A DNA stretch of 64,000 nucleotides from Cupriavidus necator N-1 (GCF_000219215.1 NC_015726.1:1674001-1738000), one strand, 5' to 3'. Counted from the stretch's first letter, positions 9,125 through 20,741 are shown. The notes: generated by a model from the sequence alone, not told the origin. Numbers and translations are program-made.

Positions 9125-9957
9125 ACTCACCAACCCAAACCGCTACCGCGCGCGAACCCAGCCGCGGTGAACGCTGGCTGCAGGCACTGGCGCCCGCGGC
9201 ACGGATCCAGCCGGGGCTGCCGGACTCAGTGCTGGTTGCCGACGGCGAACTGGCGGGGACCGCGGTTCGCTGGATCGCGCTGGTGCCTGACGCCGACAGC
9301 CGCTTCCCGCGGGCACGTCATGGCGAGGCCGGTCTGCTCGAAGGCTGGTCGCTGGCGCGCGCGGTGCGCGAAGCGATCGAAGCAGACCGCGAATTGCCGG
9401 TCAAGCGCGCCATCGTGGCGATCGTCGATACGCCCAGCCAGGCCTACGGCCGGCGCGAAGAAGCGCTCGGCATCCACCAGGCGCTGGCCGGCGCTGTCGC
9501 TGCCTATGCCGAGGCGCGGCTGGCCGGCCATCCGGTGGTGGCGCTGATCGTCGGGCGTGCCATGTCGGGAGCCTTCCTCGCGCACGGCTACCAGGCCAAC
9601 CGCATCATCGCGTTCAATGACGAGGGCGTGCTGGTGCATGCGATGGGCAAGGAGGCCGCCGCCAGGGTCACCATGCGCACAGTCGAGGACCTCGAAGCGC
9701 TGGCGTCGACGGTTCCGCCGATGGCCTACGACATCGAAAACTTCGCCACGCTGGGCATCCTGTGGCGGCTGATCGACGTCGAGTCGGCAAGTGCCCCGGT
9801 GCCGGCCGATGTGCACCTGGCGCGCGACACCATCCTTTCTGCGCTGGCGGAGATCCGACGCGACCCGGCGCACGGACTGTCCGGCCGGCTGGCGGGCGCA
9901 AACCGCAAGGCGTCGGCTGCAGTGCGTGACTGCCTGTCGCGGCAATGGCAAGCCTGA
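9121..9957 (+). CDS. mdcE: malonate decarboxylase gamma subunit
   Basis: A 278-residue partner of MdcD from the same carboxyltransferase superfamily. The GRAMSGAFLAHGYQANRIIAF segment is the recognisable core. The beta/gamma pair forms the decarboxylase part of the soluble complex. It overlaps mdcD by four bases and mdcG by 13. Length is within the family range. Confidence 0.92.
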   Translation: MNSPTQTATAREPSRGERWLQALAPAARIQPGLPDSVLVADGELAGTAVRWIALVPDADSRFPRARHGEAGLLEGWSLARAVREAIEADRELPVKRAIVAIVDTPSQAYGRREEALGIHQALAGAVAAYAEARLAGHPVVALIVGRAMSGAFLAHGYQANRIIAFNDEGVLVHAMGKEAAARVTMRTVEDLEALASTVPPMAYDIENFATLGILWRLIDVESASAPVPADVHLARDTILSALAEIRRDPAHGLSGRLAGANRKASAAVRDCLSRQWQA

Positions 9958-10592
9958 ACACGGCGACGCCCGCGCCACACGACCTGGTCTGGCTGGGCGA
10001 TCCGGCAAGCGACCTGGGCCGCGACGCCTTGCCGGAATGGGTCTGCCTGCCAGCGCTGCGCGAGACCCCGCTGGTCGTCCGGCGCGACGGCCGCCGGCCT
10101 GGCGCAGTCCCCGTCGGGCTGCGCGGCCGCACGCGCGCGGAACGCTTCGGCACCTGGATCACGCCCGCGGCGATCCGCAAGATTGTCACGCCGATGGACC
10201 TGGCCGCGCAGCGTGCATGGCGGCGGCGGCCGGAGCTGGCGGCCCTGCCAGCAATCCTCGCGCTCGAGGCCATCGCCGACTGGCTCGACGCCGCCGGTAT
10301 CCGGTGGGGCGTGACGGGCAGCGCCGGCTTCTCGCTCGCCTGTCCGCACAACGTGCTGCGTGCCGACAGCGACCTTGACCTCGTCGTGCAGGCCGCACAA
10401 CCCCTCCCGGCCCCGCATCTGGACCTGCTGGCCGAGCTGCAGCGCGCCGCGCCGGCCAGGCTCGATATACAGGTCGCGACCCCGTTTGGTGGCTTCTCGC
10501 TGCTGGAACGCCTGCGCAGCGGCGGCAAGGTGCTGCTGAAGACGGATCACGGCCCGCGGCTGTGCGACGATCCCTGGCAACCCACGGCATGA
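9945..10592 (+). CDS. mdcG: phosphoribosyl-dephospho-CoA transferase
   Basis: A 215-residue nucleotidyltransferase-like enzyme that attaches the MdcB product to the carrier-protein serine, giving holo-MdcC. The segment GVTGSAGFSLACPHNVLRADSDLDLVV near residues 123-149 contains the GS and paired-aspartate (DSDLDL) metal-binding pattern of the nucleotidyltransferase fold. It lies between mdcE and mdcH with overlaps on both sides. Confidence 0.9.
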   Translation: MASLNTATPAPHDLVWLGDPASDLGRDALPEWVCLPALRETPLVVRRDGRRPGAVPVGLRGRTRAERFGTWITPAAIRKIVTPMDLAAQRAWRRRPELAALPAILALEAIADWLDAAGIRWGVTGSAGFSLACPHNVLRADSDLDLVVQAAQPLPAPHLDLLAELQRAAPARLDIQVATPFGGFSLLERLRSGGKVLLKTDHGPRLCDDPWQPTA

Positions 10593-11506
10593 ATGTCCTG
10601 CTTACCTTCCCCGGCCAGGGCACACAGCGGACCGGCATGCTGAAGGACCTGCCCGCGCATGCCGCGGTGGCAGCGGTGCTGGCCGAGGCGGAAGACGTGC
10701 TGCAAGTGCCGGCGGCGGAGATGGATACGCCGGCAAGCCTGCAGTCCACGGTATGGACCCAGCTTTGCCTGCTGACGGCGGGCGTGGCCATGGCGCGCTG
10801 CCTGGCCGCGCATGACGCCCGCGCCGACGCGGTGGCCGGTCTCTCCATCGGCGCCTATGCGGCGGCGGTGACCGCAGGTGTGCTGGACTTTGCCGATGCG
10901 TTGCGGTTGGTGCGTTTGCGCGGGGAGTTGATGGCGCAGGCCTTTCCGCATGGCTATGGCATGACGGCGATCCTCGGCCTGGACCGGAACCGGCTTGAAC
11001 CGCTGGTGGCGCAGGTCTGCACGCCGCAGCAACCGGTGTACCTGGCCAATTTCAACGCCCCCACGCAGATTGTGATCGCGGGCAAGCTGTCGGCGCTGGC
11101 GGAAGTGTCGACGCTGGCGCTGGCGGCTGGTGCGCAGGCGGCCAGGCCGGTCGCCATCCACGTGCCGTCGCACTGTCCGCTGCTGGCTGACGCCGCGCGC
11201 TCCCTGGGCGAAGCCATGCAGGGGGTGGCGATTTCGGCGCCTGCGCTGCGCTACTTCAGTGCGAGCAAGGCGCGCGAACTGCGCGATCCACGCAGAATCG
11301 CGGAGGATCTCGCGCAGAACATGGCGACGCCAGTGCGCTGGCATGAAACCATGTTGCTGGCCCACGCCAATGGCGCCAGGCTGGTGGTGGAGGCACCGCC
11401 GGGCGATGTGCTGACACGGCTGGCGCAGCCGGTGTTTGCGGACGGCATGGCGCTGGCCTGTGACAGAACCCGGCTGGATTCGATCGTGGCAATCATGCGG
11501 CGCTGA
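10589..11506 (+). CDS. mdcH: malonate decarboxylase malonyl transferase (epsilon subunit)
   Basis: A 305-residue FabD-like acyltransferase that moves malonyl from malonyl-CoA to the carrier protein to prime the complex. The N-terminal FPGQGTQ motif (residues 7-13), nucleophile S86 in GLSIGAY and catalytic H195 in the PSHCPLL motif are all present. I chose the ATG at 10589, which overlaps the mdcG stop as ATGA, over an in-frame start nine codons upstream. Last gene of the operon; I see no clear hairpin terminator after it. Confidence 0.92.
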   Translation: MNVLLTFPGQGTQRTGMLKDLPAHAAVAAVLAEAEDVLQVPAAEMDTPASLQSTVWTQLCLLTAGVAMARCLAAHDARADAVAGLSIGAYAAAVTAGVLDFADALRLVRLRGELMAQAFPHGYGMTAILGLDRNRLEPLVAQVCTPQQPVYLANFNAPTQIVIAGKLSALAEVSTLALAAGAQAARPVAIHVPSHCPLLADAARSLGEAMQGVAISAPALRYFSASKARELRDPRRIAEDLAQNMATPVRWHETMLLAHANGARLVVEAPPGDVLTRLAQPVFADGMALACDRTRLDSIVAIMRR

Positions 11507-11564
11507 TTTTGCATCCGGCCGGCTACCCGACGCCGCACTACCGCACCGGGACACGCCGCGCCCT

Positions 11565-12131
11565 TCAACGCCCAAACCGTCCGACAAAGCTCTGTGCCTC
11601 CAGGGCATGCCCCTTGAGCGCAGCCATCAGTTCCTCGCGCGTCATGCCCGCAGGCAGGTTCGGCGCCAGATCCGTCGCGATGACCGTGACGACGTAGTGG
11701 TGGGGCGCCTCGCCGGTTGGCGCGCAGGGGCCGCGGTACGTTGCCTCGCCACGCACGTTCTTGCCGACCGTGATGCCTGGCCCGTCCGCCTTGCCTTCGC
11801 CTTCCTTCAGCTGGCCGCGATTTGCGGCAATGTTGTAGGCGACCCAATGCGAGACCCCGAGACCGGCGACGCCGTCCATGTCATACATCAGGATGGCGAC
11901 AGACTTCGCGCCCGCGGGAAGCTTCGTCCACGAGACCTGCGGCGACACGCCCTTGCCACCGCAGGGCTTCTGGTCGCCGCCAACGCCATCATGCGCATAC
12001 TGCGAGCCGATCGTGGCTCCCTCGGCGTACGAGGTGGACGACACCTGCATGCCGGCGGCGTGTGCGGTGCCGATGCACAGGCACATCAACGCCCCGGCCA
12101 CCGGAGCGGAAACTGCGCTAGCGATCTTCAT
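11565..12131 (-). CDS. secreted YbhB/YbcL-family (PEBP-like) protein
   Basis: A 188-residue phosphatidylethanolamine-binding-like protein of the bacterial YbhB/YbcL group. Residues 1-25 form a signal peptide ending AHA, so the mature protein should be periplasmic. The conserved YDMDGVAGLGVSHWVAYNI region (near residues 83-101) and a GPCAPTGEAPHHYVVTV stretch form the ligand pocket of the fold. Cellular roles of these proteins remain unclear. It lies 49 nt downstream of an MFS gene on the same strand and may be co-transcribed. Confidence 0.85.
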   Translation of the reverse strand: MKIASAVSAPVAGALMCLCIGTAHAAGMQVSSTSYAEGATIGSQYAHDGVGGDQKPCGGKGVSPQVSWTKLPAGAKSVAILMYDMDGVAGLGVSHWVAYNIAANRGQLKEGEGKADGPGITVGKNVRGEATYRGPCAPTGEAPHHYVVTVIATDLAPNLPAGMTREELMAALKGHALEAQSFVGRFGR

Positions 12132-12180
12132 TCGAATTCTCCAGATAGGTAAGCAGCGGACCAGGAAAGGGAAGGCCCCG

Positions 12181-13383
12181 CTAACCGGAACCGACCTGCT
12201 GGCGCAGCACCTGTCTGCGTGCCATCAGGTAGGTCAGGTTTCCTGACAGGAAAGCCGCCAGCAACAGGGCACCGGCACTCCAGGCCACGGCTGGCAGCCA
12301 TGGCAGCAGGCTTGCCAGCACGGCGGTCTTGCTGGCGCCCGATGACACCAGGGCAATGCGCATGAACGCGGCAACCGCCAGGGCGGCAAATACGAGCCCG
12401 GTGTACATCCCTTCGCGGCCGACTTGACCGGCGTCGAGCGCCGCATTGGCCGTCGCGGCGAACATGATTCCCCACAGGCCGCCGGCAAGACACTGCACGG
12501 CGAGGATGGCCCGGAGCGAGCCCGCAATGGTGAAGCCGAACAACGACAGCGCGCCAAGGGCCGCGGCGGTCACCAGCAGCGTATAGGGCGGATAGCGCCG
12601 CAGCAACGATGTCGCGGGCAGCAGCGCGCCCAGCGCGAAGCCAATCCAGAACACCGGCGTCACGCGCTCCAGCCCGGCAGCCGTGACAAAGCGCAGGTAG
12701 GCCGGCGCGGAGTTGACGGTGGTGTGGATCTGGAAGCCGAGCGCAAGCACCCAGACTGCGGCAAAGAGCAGCCAGACGCGCCTGAGCGCAACGCCGGCTG
12801 CCGGCGCGGGCACGGCGTCGGCATCGTGGCGCGCCGGGCCGGATTCCATCCATCGCAGCGCGGCCACGGCCACCACCAGCCCCGCGCTGGCGGCCAGGAA
12901 CGGCAGCATGGGCGACGCATCGCGCAGCCGGGCGGTCAGCAGCGGCGCCACGGCTCCGGCAAGGCCGACGCCGAGCAGCGAGCATCCCACCAGGAACGAC
13001 GACGCGGTCGCGGGCAGCTGCCGGGCAATGATCACCATGGGCGGCGCGCGCAATGCCGAAGAGGTGGCCGCCCACAGCGCGGTCAGGCCCAGCAGCAGCA
13101 CCGGTGAAGTTACCCGGGGCAGCAGCACGAACGCCATCGCGGAGATGACGGACAGCCCCAGCACCCAGCCTCCCAGCCTGCGCATTGCGTTGGCGACACG
13201 GTCGGCCGCGATGCCCAACGTGAAGTCCATCGCGACAAAGATCAACTGGTCCATCAGCAGGATCAAGGCGACGTGCGCGCGCGCGATGCCGGCCTGCGCG
13301 GCCAGTTGCGGCAGGAAGGCCACATAGAGGGTCCATGTCACCGCCAACAGGAACTGCACAGAGCAGAAGACCAACGCGCGCAT
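12181..13383 (-). CDS. major facilitator superfamily transporter
   Basis: A 400-residue inner-membrane protein with about twelve hydrophobic segments, of the MFS type. I placed the start at the ATG at 13383, which has a GGGAGG ribosome site a few bases upstream and begins directly with a membrane segment (MRALVFCSVQFLLAV). A longer frame opening at 13608 adds 75 arginine-rich residues unlike any transporter N-terminus. An intracellular DxxxGxxADR-like loop follows the second segment (about residues 52-62). Substrate unknown. Confidence 0.78.
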   Translation of the reverse strand: MRALVFCSVQFLLAVTWTLYVAFLPQLAAQAGIARAHVALILLMDQLIFVAMDFTLGIAADRVANAMRRLGGWVLGLSVISAMAFVLLPRVTSPVLLLGLTALWAATSSALRAPPMVIIARQLPATASSFLVGCSLLGVGLAGAVAPLLTARLRDASPMLPFLAASAGLVVAVAALRWMESGPARHDADAVPAPAAGVALRRVWLLFAAVWVLALGFQIHTTVNSAPAYLRFVTAAGLERVTPVFWIGFALGALLPATSLLRRYPPYTLLVTAAALGALSLFGFTIAGSLRAILAVQCLAGGLWGIMFAATANAALDAGQVGREGMYTGLVFAALAVAAFMRIALVSSGASKTAVLASLLPWLPAVAWSAGALLLAAFLSGNLTYLMARRQVLRQQVGSG

Positions 13384-13744
13384 GCCGCCCTCCCGCCGGG
13401 ATTGACCAACAGCCGATTCCTGTGCCCGACGGCAGGATCGCCGCGCGGAGCCTCCCATAGCAAGGATAGGGCAGCGCCTTGCCATGGGAGTGGCGGGTTG
13501 TGCAGGTGCGATTGGGCCTCGCGAGTCGCTTGCGGCCCAACAGTCCTCGGGAAGTGCCGGGCCGGTGCCAACACCGGACCAATAGCGCCGCACCGGCGCC
13601 GCGCTCAACCGCCGCTCGCGCAGCCAATGCCGGGGCGTAATGTCATAAACGGGCGGTAGGCTGCACTTTTGGCATGGCCTGGCCAGGAACTTGCTTGGTC
13701 AATGCGTAGGATCGCAAGGCGACAACCATCCGTTGGGAGGATCT
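13384..13744. other. intergenic region with two hairpins
   Basis: No gene is supported. Two perfect stems are visible: TTGGGCC/GGCCCAA (13512-13518 with 13534-13540, 15-nt loop), and CCGGTG-CCAA-CACCGG (13562-13577, tetraloop). Neither is followed by a T-run. The region separates two divergently transcribed genes and must contain both promoters. Confidence 0.4.
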
Positions 13745-14125
13745 ATGCAGCACGCACGCATCACCGCGCACAGGGGGATTCTGGTCGTCGAGCTGTTACC
13801 TGACCAGGAAAACGGCGAGACCACCTCGACCAACAAGCTCCGCAACCTGGCCACGGTCATTCATGACACAGGGCGGCACCTGGGGGTTTCAGAGGAAGCC
13901 CTGGCGCTGCTGAAGATGGTGAAGCGCGGCCTTGACGCCATCGGCGACTTCGCGTGGTTCCGGAGTGACGACGGGAGAGATCATTTTGCGTGGCTGGGCG
14001 GCCCGAAGCGGCTGGTGAATCCCGCCGCAGTGGCGGCTGCCCGGAGCTACGCGATACTCGCGCACCGTGTCATACCGAACGAGGTGCCAGAGGGCGCCAG
14101 GAAGGCCATCGAAGCCAATTTTTGA
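13745..14125 (+). CDS. hypothetical protein
   Basis: A 126-residue soluble protein that I do not recognise. The ATG at 13745 follows a GGGAGG ribosome site at good spacing, which supports it as a real gene. There is no signal peptide or membrane segment. The middle has an alternating helical pattern (STNKLRNLATVIHDTG, then EEALALLKMVKRGL), followed by a charged WFRSDDGRDHFAWLGG stretch. It stands alone, convergent with the next minus-strand genes. Confidence 0.6.
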   Translation: MQHARITAHRGILVVELLPDQENGETTSTNKLRNLATVIHDTGRHLGVSEEALALLKMVKRGLDAIGDFAWFRSDDGRDHFAWLGGPKRLVNPAAVAAARSYAILAHRVIPNEVPEGARKAIEANF

Positions 14126-14175
14126 ACGCGCGGCATCGCTCCGGGTCGGGCCGATCTTCCGAATGATCCGCACAG

Positions 14176-14472
14176 CTAGAGCGCGGAGAGTGTGGAGCGA
14201 TACCTTTCCCAGAGCTCTTGCAGGATGGATTCCGAAGGCGGTGTGATTTCAAAACCGGCGACGTTTCCGAAGACACCGAGAATGCGAGCCCTGAACGAAG
14301 CCATATCCGTCGTCGCCTTCCGTGAGAGCTGCGCGATATCGATAATCGTATGCAGTTGCTCGCCCGAGAGTTCGGCGATAGCGGACCACAAGCTATCAGG
14401 CTTGGCGCAGGGCTGGGCGGGCATCTTTCGTATCGGCGCCAGGCAGCGCTTGCTATCGGCTTGCCGGGCCAT
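14176..14472 (-). CDS. small hypothetical protein overlapping the DUF934 gene
   Basis: A 98-residue frame starting at the ATG at 14472, inside the last 20 nt of the upstream DUF934 gene, so possibly translationally coupled. The C-terminal two thirds look like a genuine helical protein (ELSGEQLHTIIDIAQLSRKA, then SESILQELWERY). I recognise no domain. A longer frame opening at 14550 runs out of frame through the DUF934 gene and has an arginine-rich, unnatural composition, so I did not use it. Confidence 0.45.
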   Translation of the reverse strand: MARQADSKRCLAPIRKMPAQPCAKPDSLWSAIAELSGEQLHTIIDIAQLSRKATTDMASFRARILGVFGNVAGFEITPPSESILQELWERYRSTLSAL

Positions 14473-14984
14473 AGCTACGCTGGTACGAAGACGAGAACGT
14501 GGCCAGAGCGCGCAGCGCCGCTGCCGGGTCGTGCCCGGGCTTGAGCGCAAAGCTGTTGAAACCGCAACGCGCCAGGTAGTGCACGGTGTCGATCATCACG
14601 TCACCCACGGCGCGCAGCTCTCCGGTCCAGCCTAGCTGGTGCCGGAGCAGCTGTGCGATCGAATAGCCACGACCATCCGTGTAGACCGGGAAATCGATGG
14701 CAATCATCGCTATGCCGGTCGGGTCAACGACCGTGGCACCAGGTTCCAGCAGGGTCTGAGGCTCCGCGTCCGGCGACAGGTAGACCGCGAGCGGATACTG
14801 TCGCAGCCGATATCGCTGGCAGTGGGCGATCCAGTTCTCCAGTGTCACCAGGTAGCCGGGCGCGTCGGGCGGGCAGGTGTTGTCGGCGTCTTGCGCATCC
14901 CCGATGTGAGCCAGCCAGTCATCTGCGATCAGTCGTCCGTCACGGATGACGTTGTGCCGGTCCTGCCCGGCGCAATGGTCATGG

Positions 14985-14992
<8 letters not shown>
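14453..14992 (-). CDS. DUF934 family protein linked to sulfite/nitrite reductase
   Basis: A 179-residue protein of the DUF934 family, which commonly sits next to CysI/CysH in proteobacteria and is sometimes annotated as an oxidoreductase. The typical IAIDFPVYTDGRGYSIAQLLR segment lies near residues 97-117, with GELRAVGDVMIDTVHYLARCGFNSF after it. Its start overlaps the end of the reductase gene by 8 bp, so the two are coupled. Its biochemical role is not established; a part in assembly or electron delivery for the reductase is the usual guess. Confidence 0.83.
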
Positions 14993-16724
<1,732 letters not shown>

Positions 16725-16751
16725 GGTGGAAAGCCTCCTTGCGCGCGAGCG

Positions 16752-17129
16752 CTAGTCTTTTGCACGTGCCCGTTCGATGGACATGTCGGTCGGCATCATG
16801 TTGATATCGGCGTTGTGCATCACCCACAGCGAGCCGGCCACGACGATGACGATCAGGAAGCCGGTACAGGCAAAGATGGCGGTGTTGCCGCGCTGGCCGG
16901 GACCGGTGCCCAGATGCAGGAAGTACACCAGCTGCACCAGCAGTTGCGCGACACAAAGGCCCACGACCAGCGCGATCGCGGCCTGCGTTGGCAGGGATCC
17001 GGTCATCACTGCCGCAAACGATGCCATCGTCAGCGCGACCGACAGCAGCAGTCCGATGGTGTAGCTGCGCACGCTGCCGTGCGCGGCCGTCTGGTCCGCA
17101 TGCACCGAATGAAGGTGGGACGATTTCAT
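16752..17129 (-). CDS. cyoD: cytochrome o ubiquinol oxidase subunit IV
   Basis: A 125-residue small subunit with three membrane helices (about residues 23-45, 49-72 and 82-104), as in CyoD. It aids assembly of the CuB site in subunit I. I used the ATG at 17129, which overlaps the cyoC stop by four bases. A longer frame opening at 17276 merely reads through cyoC. No cyoE (haem O synthase) follows; a sulfite/nitrite reductase gene comes next. Confidence 0.92.
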   Translation of the reverse strand: MKSSHLHSVHADQTAAHGSVRSYTIGLLLSVALTMASFAAVMTGSLPTQAAIALVVGLCVAQLLVQLVYFLHLGTGPGQRGNTAIFACTGFLIVIVVAGSLWVMHNADINMMPTDMSIERARAKD

Positions 17130-17758
17130 GCGAACTCCCGCAGATAGACGAAGGTGAAGACACAGATCCAGACCAGGTCCAGGAAGTGCCAGAACAGGCT
17201 CAGGCAGGCCAGGCGGCGGCGCACGATATCGTCCAGCCCGAAATGCCTGATCTGGTGGATCATCACCGCAAGCCACAGCAGGCCAGACGTGACATGCAGC
17301 CCGTGCGTGCCGACCAGCGTGAAGAAGGCCGACAGGTAGGCGCTGACGCCGGGGCCCGCACCCTCATGCAACAGGTGCGCGAACTCATAGACCTCCATGG
17401 CGATGAACAGTGCGCCGAGCGCGAAGGTCACCGCCAGCCAGCGGATCATCCGCGGCGCGTCGTCGGCGCCCTGCCTGAGCATGGCCAGGCCGAAGGTATA
17501 ACTGCTCAGCAGCAGCACCATGGTTTCGGCGAACACGAACGGCAGCTCGAACAGTTGCCGCCCGCCGGGGCCGCCGGCCGTGTTTCCGGACAGCACGCCG
17601 AAGGTGGCGAACAACACCGCGAAGATCAGGCAGTCGCTCATCAGGTAGAGCCAGAACCCCAGCGGAGTGTGCGCGCCGGCTTCGTGATGGTGGTGCGCCG
17701 CGTCGTGGGCCGCCTCGTGCCCGGGATGGTGCAGGGTAGGGGAGAGAGTCGGAGTCAT
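17126..17758 (-). CDS. cyoC: cytochrome o ubiquinol oxidase subunit III
   Basis: A 210-residue subunit with five membrane helices, as expected for CyoC. The N-terminus is histidine-rich (HHPGHEAAHDAAHHHHEAG, residues 10-28), a feature of many CyoC proteins. The GFWLYLMSDCLIFAVLFATF segment is the first helix. It is two bases downstream of cyoB and overlaps cyoD. Confidence 0.92.
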   Translation of the reverse strand: MTPTLSPTLHHPGHEAAHDAAHHHHEAGAHTPLGFWLYLMSDCLIFAVLFATFGVLSGNTAGGPGGRQLFELPFVFAETMVLLLSSYTFGLAMLRQGADDAPRMIRWLAVTFALGALFIAMEVYEFAHLLHEGAGPGVSAYLSAFFTLVGTHGLHVTSGLLWLAVMIHQIRHFGLDDIVRRRLACLSLFWHFLDLVWICVFTFVYLREFA

Positions 17759-17760
17759 GG

Positions 17761-19737
17761 TCAGGCAGCTTCCTGCAGTTGTGCATAGCGCGCGCGCTCG
17801 ATCCGCTCGACTTCGGCGGCTGGCACGTAATAGTCGACGTCGCGGTCATAGCTGCGCACGATGAAGGTGGCGATGGCGCCGACCAGGCCGACGGCGGCCA
17901 CCAGCCACATGTGCCAGACCAGCGCGAAGCAACACAGCAGCCCGAACGCCGACACGATGAAGCCTGCCGAGGTGTTGCGGGGCATGTGGATGTCTTCGTA
18001 GCGGGCCGGCTGGCGCCATGCGCGCCCGGCTTCCTTGTCGTCCCAGTGCTGTTCCAGCGAGGTGATATGCGGCACGTGCGCGAAGTTGTAGAACGGCGCG
18101 GGCGAGGCGGTCGACCATTCCAGGCTGCGGCCATCCCACGGGTCGCCGGTCAGGTCCTGGTTCTGCTTGCGGTCGCGGATACTGACCGCGAACTGCACGA
18201 TCATCGCCAGGATGCCAGCGCCGATGACGAAGGCACCCACCAGCGCCACCACCAGGTAGGGATGCCAGTCGACGTTGGCATAGTGGTTCATCCGGCGGGT
18301 CATGCCCTTGAAGCCGAGCACGTAGAGCGGCATGAAGGCCAGGAAGAAGCCGGTCAGCCAGCACCAGAACGACACCTTGCCCCAGAACTCGTTCAGCTTG
18401 AAGCCGAACACCTTCGGGAACCAGAAGGTGATCGCGGCCAGGCAACCGAACAGCACGCCGCCGATGATCACGTTATGGAAGTGCGCGACCAGGAACAGGC
18501 TGTTGTGCAGCACGAAGTCGGCGCCGGGAATGGCGAGCAGCACGCCGGTCATGCCGCCGACCGCGAACGTCACCATAAAGCCGATGGTCCACATGGTCGA
18601 GGTATGGAAGCGGATCCGGCCCCGGTACATGGTGAACAGCCAGTTGAACAGCTTGACGCCAGTGGGGATCGAGATGATCGAGGTCATGATGCCGAAGAAG
18701 GCATTGACGTTCGCCCCGGAGCCCATGGTGAAGAAGTGGTGCAGCCAGACGAAGAACGACAGCACGCCGATCGAGGAGGTGGCGTACACCATCGACTTGT
18801 AGCCGAACAGGGGCTTGCGCGAGAACGTGGCGATGATCTCGGAGAAGGCGCCGAACGCCGGCAGGATCAGCACGTAGACCTCCGGGTGGCCCCAGATCCA
18901 GATCAGGTTCACGTACATCATGGCGTTGCCGCCCAGCTCGTTGGTGAAGAAATGCATGCCGAGGTAGCGGTCGGCGGTGAGCAGGGCGAGCGTGGCGGTC
19001 AGTACCGGGAAGATCGCCACGATCAGGATGTTGGTGATCAGGGCGGTCCAGGTGAAGACCGGCATCTTCATCAGGTTCAGGCCCGGCGCGCGCATGCGCA
19101 AGATTGTGACGATGAAGTTGATGCCCGTCAGCGTGGTGCCAAGCCCGGATATCTGCAGTGACCAGATGTAGTAGTCAACGCCTGGCGTGGGGCTGTAGCC
19201 CAGCTCGGACAACGGCGGGTAGGCGACCCAGCCGGTGGCGGCGAAGTCGCCGACGAACATCGACATCATCACCAGCACCGCGCCCATTGCCGACATCCAG
19301 AAGCTCAGCGAATTGACGAACGGGAAGGCAACGTCGCGCGCGCCGATCTGCAGCGGCACGATCACGTTCATCAGGCCGAGCACCAGCGGCGTCGCGACAA
19401 AGAAGATCATGATCACGCCGTGCGCCGTGAAGATCTGGTCGTAGTGGTGCGGCGGCAGGTAGCCCGCGGCATCGCCATAGGCGATCGCCTGCTGGGCGCG
19501 CATCATGATGGCATCGGCAAAGCCGCGCAGCAGCATCACCAGCGCCAGGATGATGTACATCACGCCGACCTTCTTGTGGTCGACCGAGCATATCCAGTCG
19601 TTCCAGAGGGTCTTCCACTTGCCGTAGTACGTGATGGCGCCCATCAGTGCGATGCCCAGCACGATCACGACGGCCAGCGTCCCCATGATGATCGGCTCAT
19701 GGAGAGGGATGGCGTCCAGGTTGAGTTTTCCAAGCAT
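17761..19737 (-). CDS. cyoB: cytochrome o ubiquinol oxidase subunit I
   Basis: A 658-residue catalytic subunit of the haem-copper quinol oxidase, which oxidises ubiquinol, reduces O2 to water and pumps protons. Counting from the ATG at 19737, the quinol-site residues R71, D75, H98 and Q101 and the low-spin haem ligand H106 fall at the same positions as in E. coli CyoB. The WGHPEVY motif (CuB histidine, cross-linked tyrosine) and the WLHHFF pair are present. These residues identify a quinol oxidase, not a cytochrome c oxidase. Confidence 0.95.
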   Translation of the reverse strand: MLGKLNLDAIPLHEPIIMGTLAVVIVLGIALMGAITYYGKWKTLWNDWICSVDHKKVGVMYIILALVMLLRGFADAIMMRAQQAIAYGDAAGYLPPHHYDQIFTAHGVIMIFFVATPLVLGLMNVIVPLQIGARDVAFPFVNSLSFWMSAMGAVLVMMSMFVGDFAATGWVAYPPLSELGYSPTPGVDYYIWSLQISGLGTTLTGINFIVTILRMRAPGLNLMKMPVFTWTALITNILIVAIFPVLTATLALLTADRYLGMHFFTNELGGNAMMYVNLIWIWGHPEVYVLILPAFGAFSEIIATFSRKPLFGYKSMVYATSSIGVLSFFVWLHHFFTMGSGANVNAFFGIMTSIISIPTGVKLFNWLFTMYRGRIRFHTSTMWTIGFMVTFAVGGMTGVLLAIPGADFVLHNSLFLVAHFHNVIIGGVLFGCLAAITFWFPKVFGFKLNEFWGKVSFWCWLTGFFLAFMPLYVLGFKGMTRRMNHYANVDWHPYLVVALVGAFVIGAGILAMIVQFAVSIRDRKQNQDLTGDPWDGRSLEWSTASPAPFYNFAHVPHITSLEQHWDDKEAGRAWRQPARYEDIHMPRNTSAGFIVSAFGLLCCFALVWHMWLVAAVGLVGAIATFIVRSYDRDVDYYVPAAEVERIERARYAQLQEAA

Positions 19738-19739
19738 TC

Positions 19740-20741
19740 TTATTGCTCCATGCGGCCAGCGGGCGCCGGCGGGACGCGCTGGAAGGCCTGCAGAGATTCC
19801 GGGGTGTCCGCGCGGCAGATCTGGCCGTTTGCCAGCATGTATTTGTCGACGACCTGGTCGAACAGCTTCGGCGCGACGGCGGCGTACAGCGTCACGGGGT
19901 CCTTGCTGCTGGGCAGTTCAAGCGTGCGGTAGGTCTTGAGGTCGAGCGCCTGCGACGAAGCGCGGGCAGCCTGGATCCAGGCATCGAACTCCTCGCGCGA
20001 GGTGGCCAGGGTCTTGAAATGCATGTCCGAGAAGCCGGGGCCGCTGTAGGCGGCGGACTGGCCGAGATAGACGCCGGGGGTGTCGGCGATCAGGTGCAGG
20101 CGCGTCTGCATGCCCGCCATGGCGTAGACCATGCTGCCGAGCTGCGGGATGAAGAACGAGTTCATCATCGATTCCGCGGTCAGCCGGAAATTGACCGGCG
20201 TGCCGACCGGGATCGCAAGCTGGTTCAGCGACGCGACGCCGTATTCCGGATAAATGAACAGCCATTTCCAGTTCAGCGCGATTACATCGACCTGGATCGG
20301 CTTGACCTGCGATTCCAGGGGCCGATAGGGATCGAGCTTGTGCGTCGAGTCCCAGATCAGCACAGCCAGGCAGGCCACGATCACGCAGGGGATGCCCCAG
20401 ACCACGACCTCGATCTTGGTGGAGTGCGCCCATTTGGGGGCATAGGGGGCGCTCGTATTGGTTTCGCGGTAGCGCCAGGCGAACCACAGCGTCAGGACGA
20501 TCACGGGGATGACGACCATCAGCATGACGAACAGGGAGATCAGGATCAGTGACTTTTCCTGTTCCCCAATGCTGCCCTTGGGGTTGAGCAGTTCGAGGTT
20601 GCAGCCGCTCAGCAGGGCGCTCAGGCAGGCGCACAGCAACAGGGTGGGAAGACGGCGCTTCGAGCCGGGGGATGGGCGGGGGAGCGGGCCTTGTCGATTC
20701 TTGTCTGCCGGCCCGGCAATAGGTTTGAGCATTTCGGACAC
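19740..20741 (-). CDS. cyoA: cytochrome o ubiquinol oxidase subunit II (lipoprotein)
   Basis: A 333-residue subunit II with a lipobox (LLSG-C47), two membrane helices and a periplasmic cupredoxin-like domain lacking CuA ligands, as expected of a quinol oxidase. The N-terminus carries about 27 extra residues before the signal sequence compared with E. coli CyoA. An in-frame ATG at 20732 is an alternative start, but no methionine lies closer to the signal, so the true start is uncertain. First gene of the operon, divergent from a MocR-type regulator. Confidence 0.9.
   Translation of the reverse strand: MSEMLKPIAGPADKNRQGPLPRPSPGSKRRLPTLLLCACLSALLSGCNLELLNPKGSIGEQEKSLILISLFVMLMVVIPVIVLTLWFAWRYRETNTSAPYAPKWAHSTKIEVVVWGIPCVIVACLAVLIWDSTHKLDPYRPLESQVKPIQVDVIALNWKWLFIYPEYGVASLNQLAIPVGTPVNFRLTAESMMNSFFIPQLGSMVYAMAGMQTRLHLIADTPGVYLGQSAAYSGPGFSDMHFKTLATSREEFDAWIQAARASSQALDLKTYRTLELPSSKDPVTLYAAVAPKLFDQVVDKYMLANGQICRADTPESLQAFQRVPPAPAGRMEQ

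Noticed and set aside
13512..13577. The two hairpins as intrinsic terminators
   Set aside because: Neither is followed by a run of T on either strand, and they lie between divergent genes.
13384..13608. A 75-residue extension of the MFS transporter
   Set aside because: It is arginine- and serine-rich, unlike a transporter N-terminus, and the internal ATG at 13383 has a good ribosome site followed by a membrane helix.
12128..13627. A 499-codon minus-strand frame overlapping the MFS gene in another phase
   Set aside because: Arginine- and glycine-rich with no membrane pattern; the overlapping 12181-13383 frame has regular hydrophobic helices.
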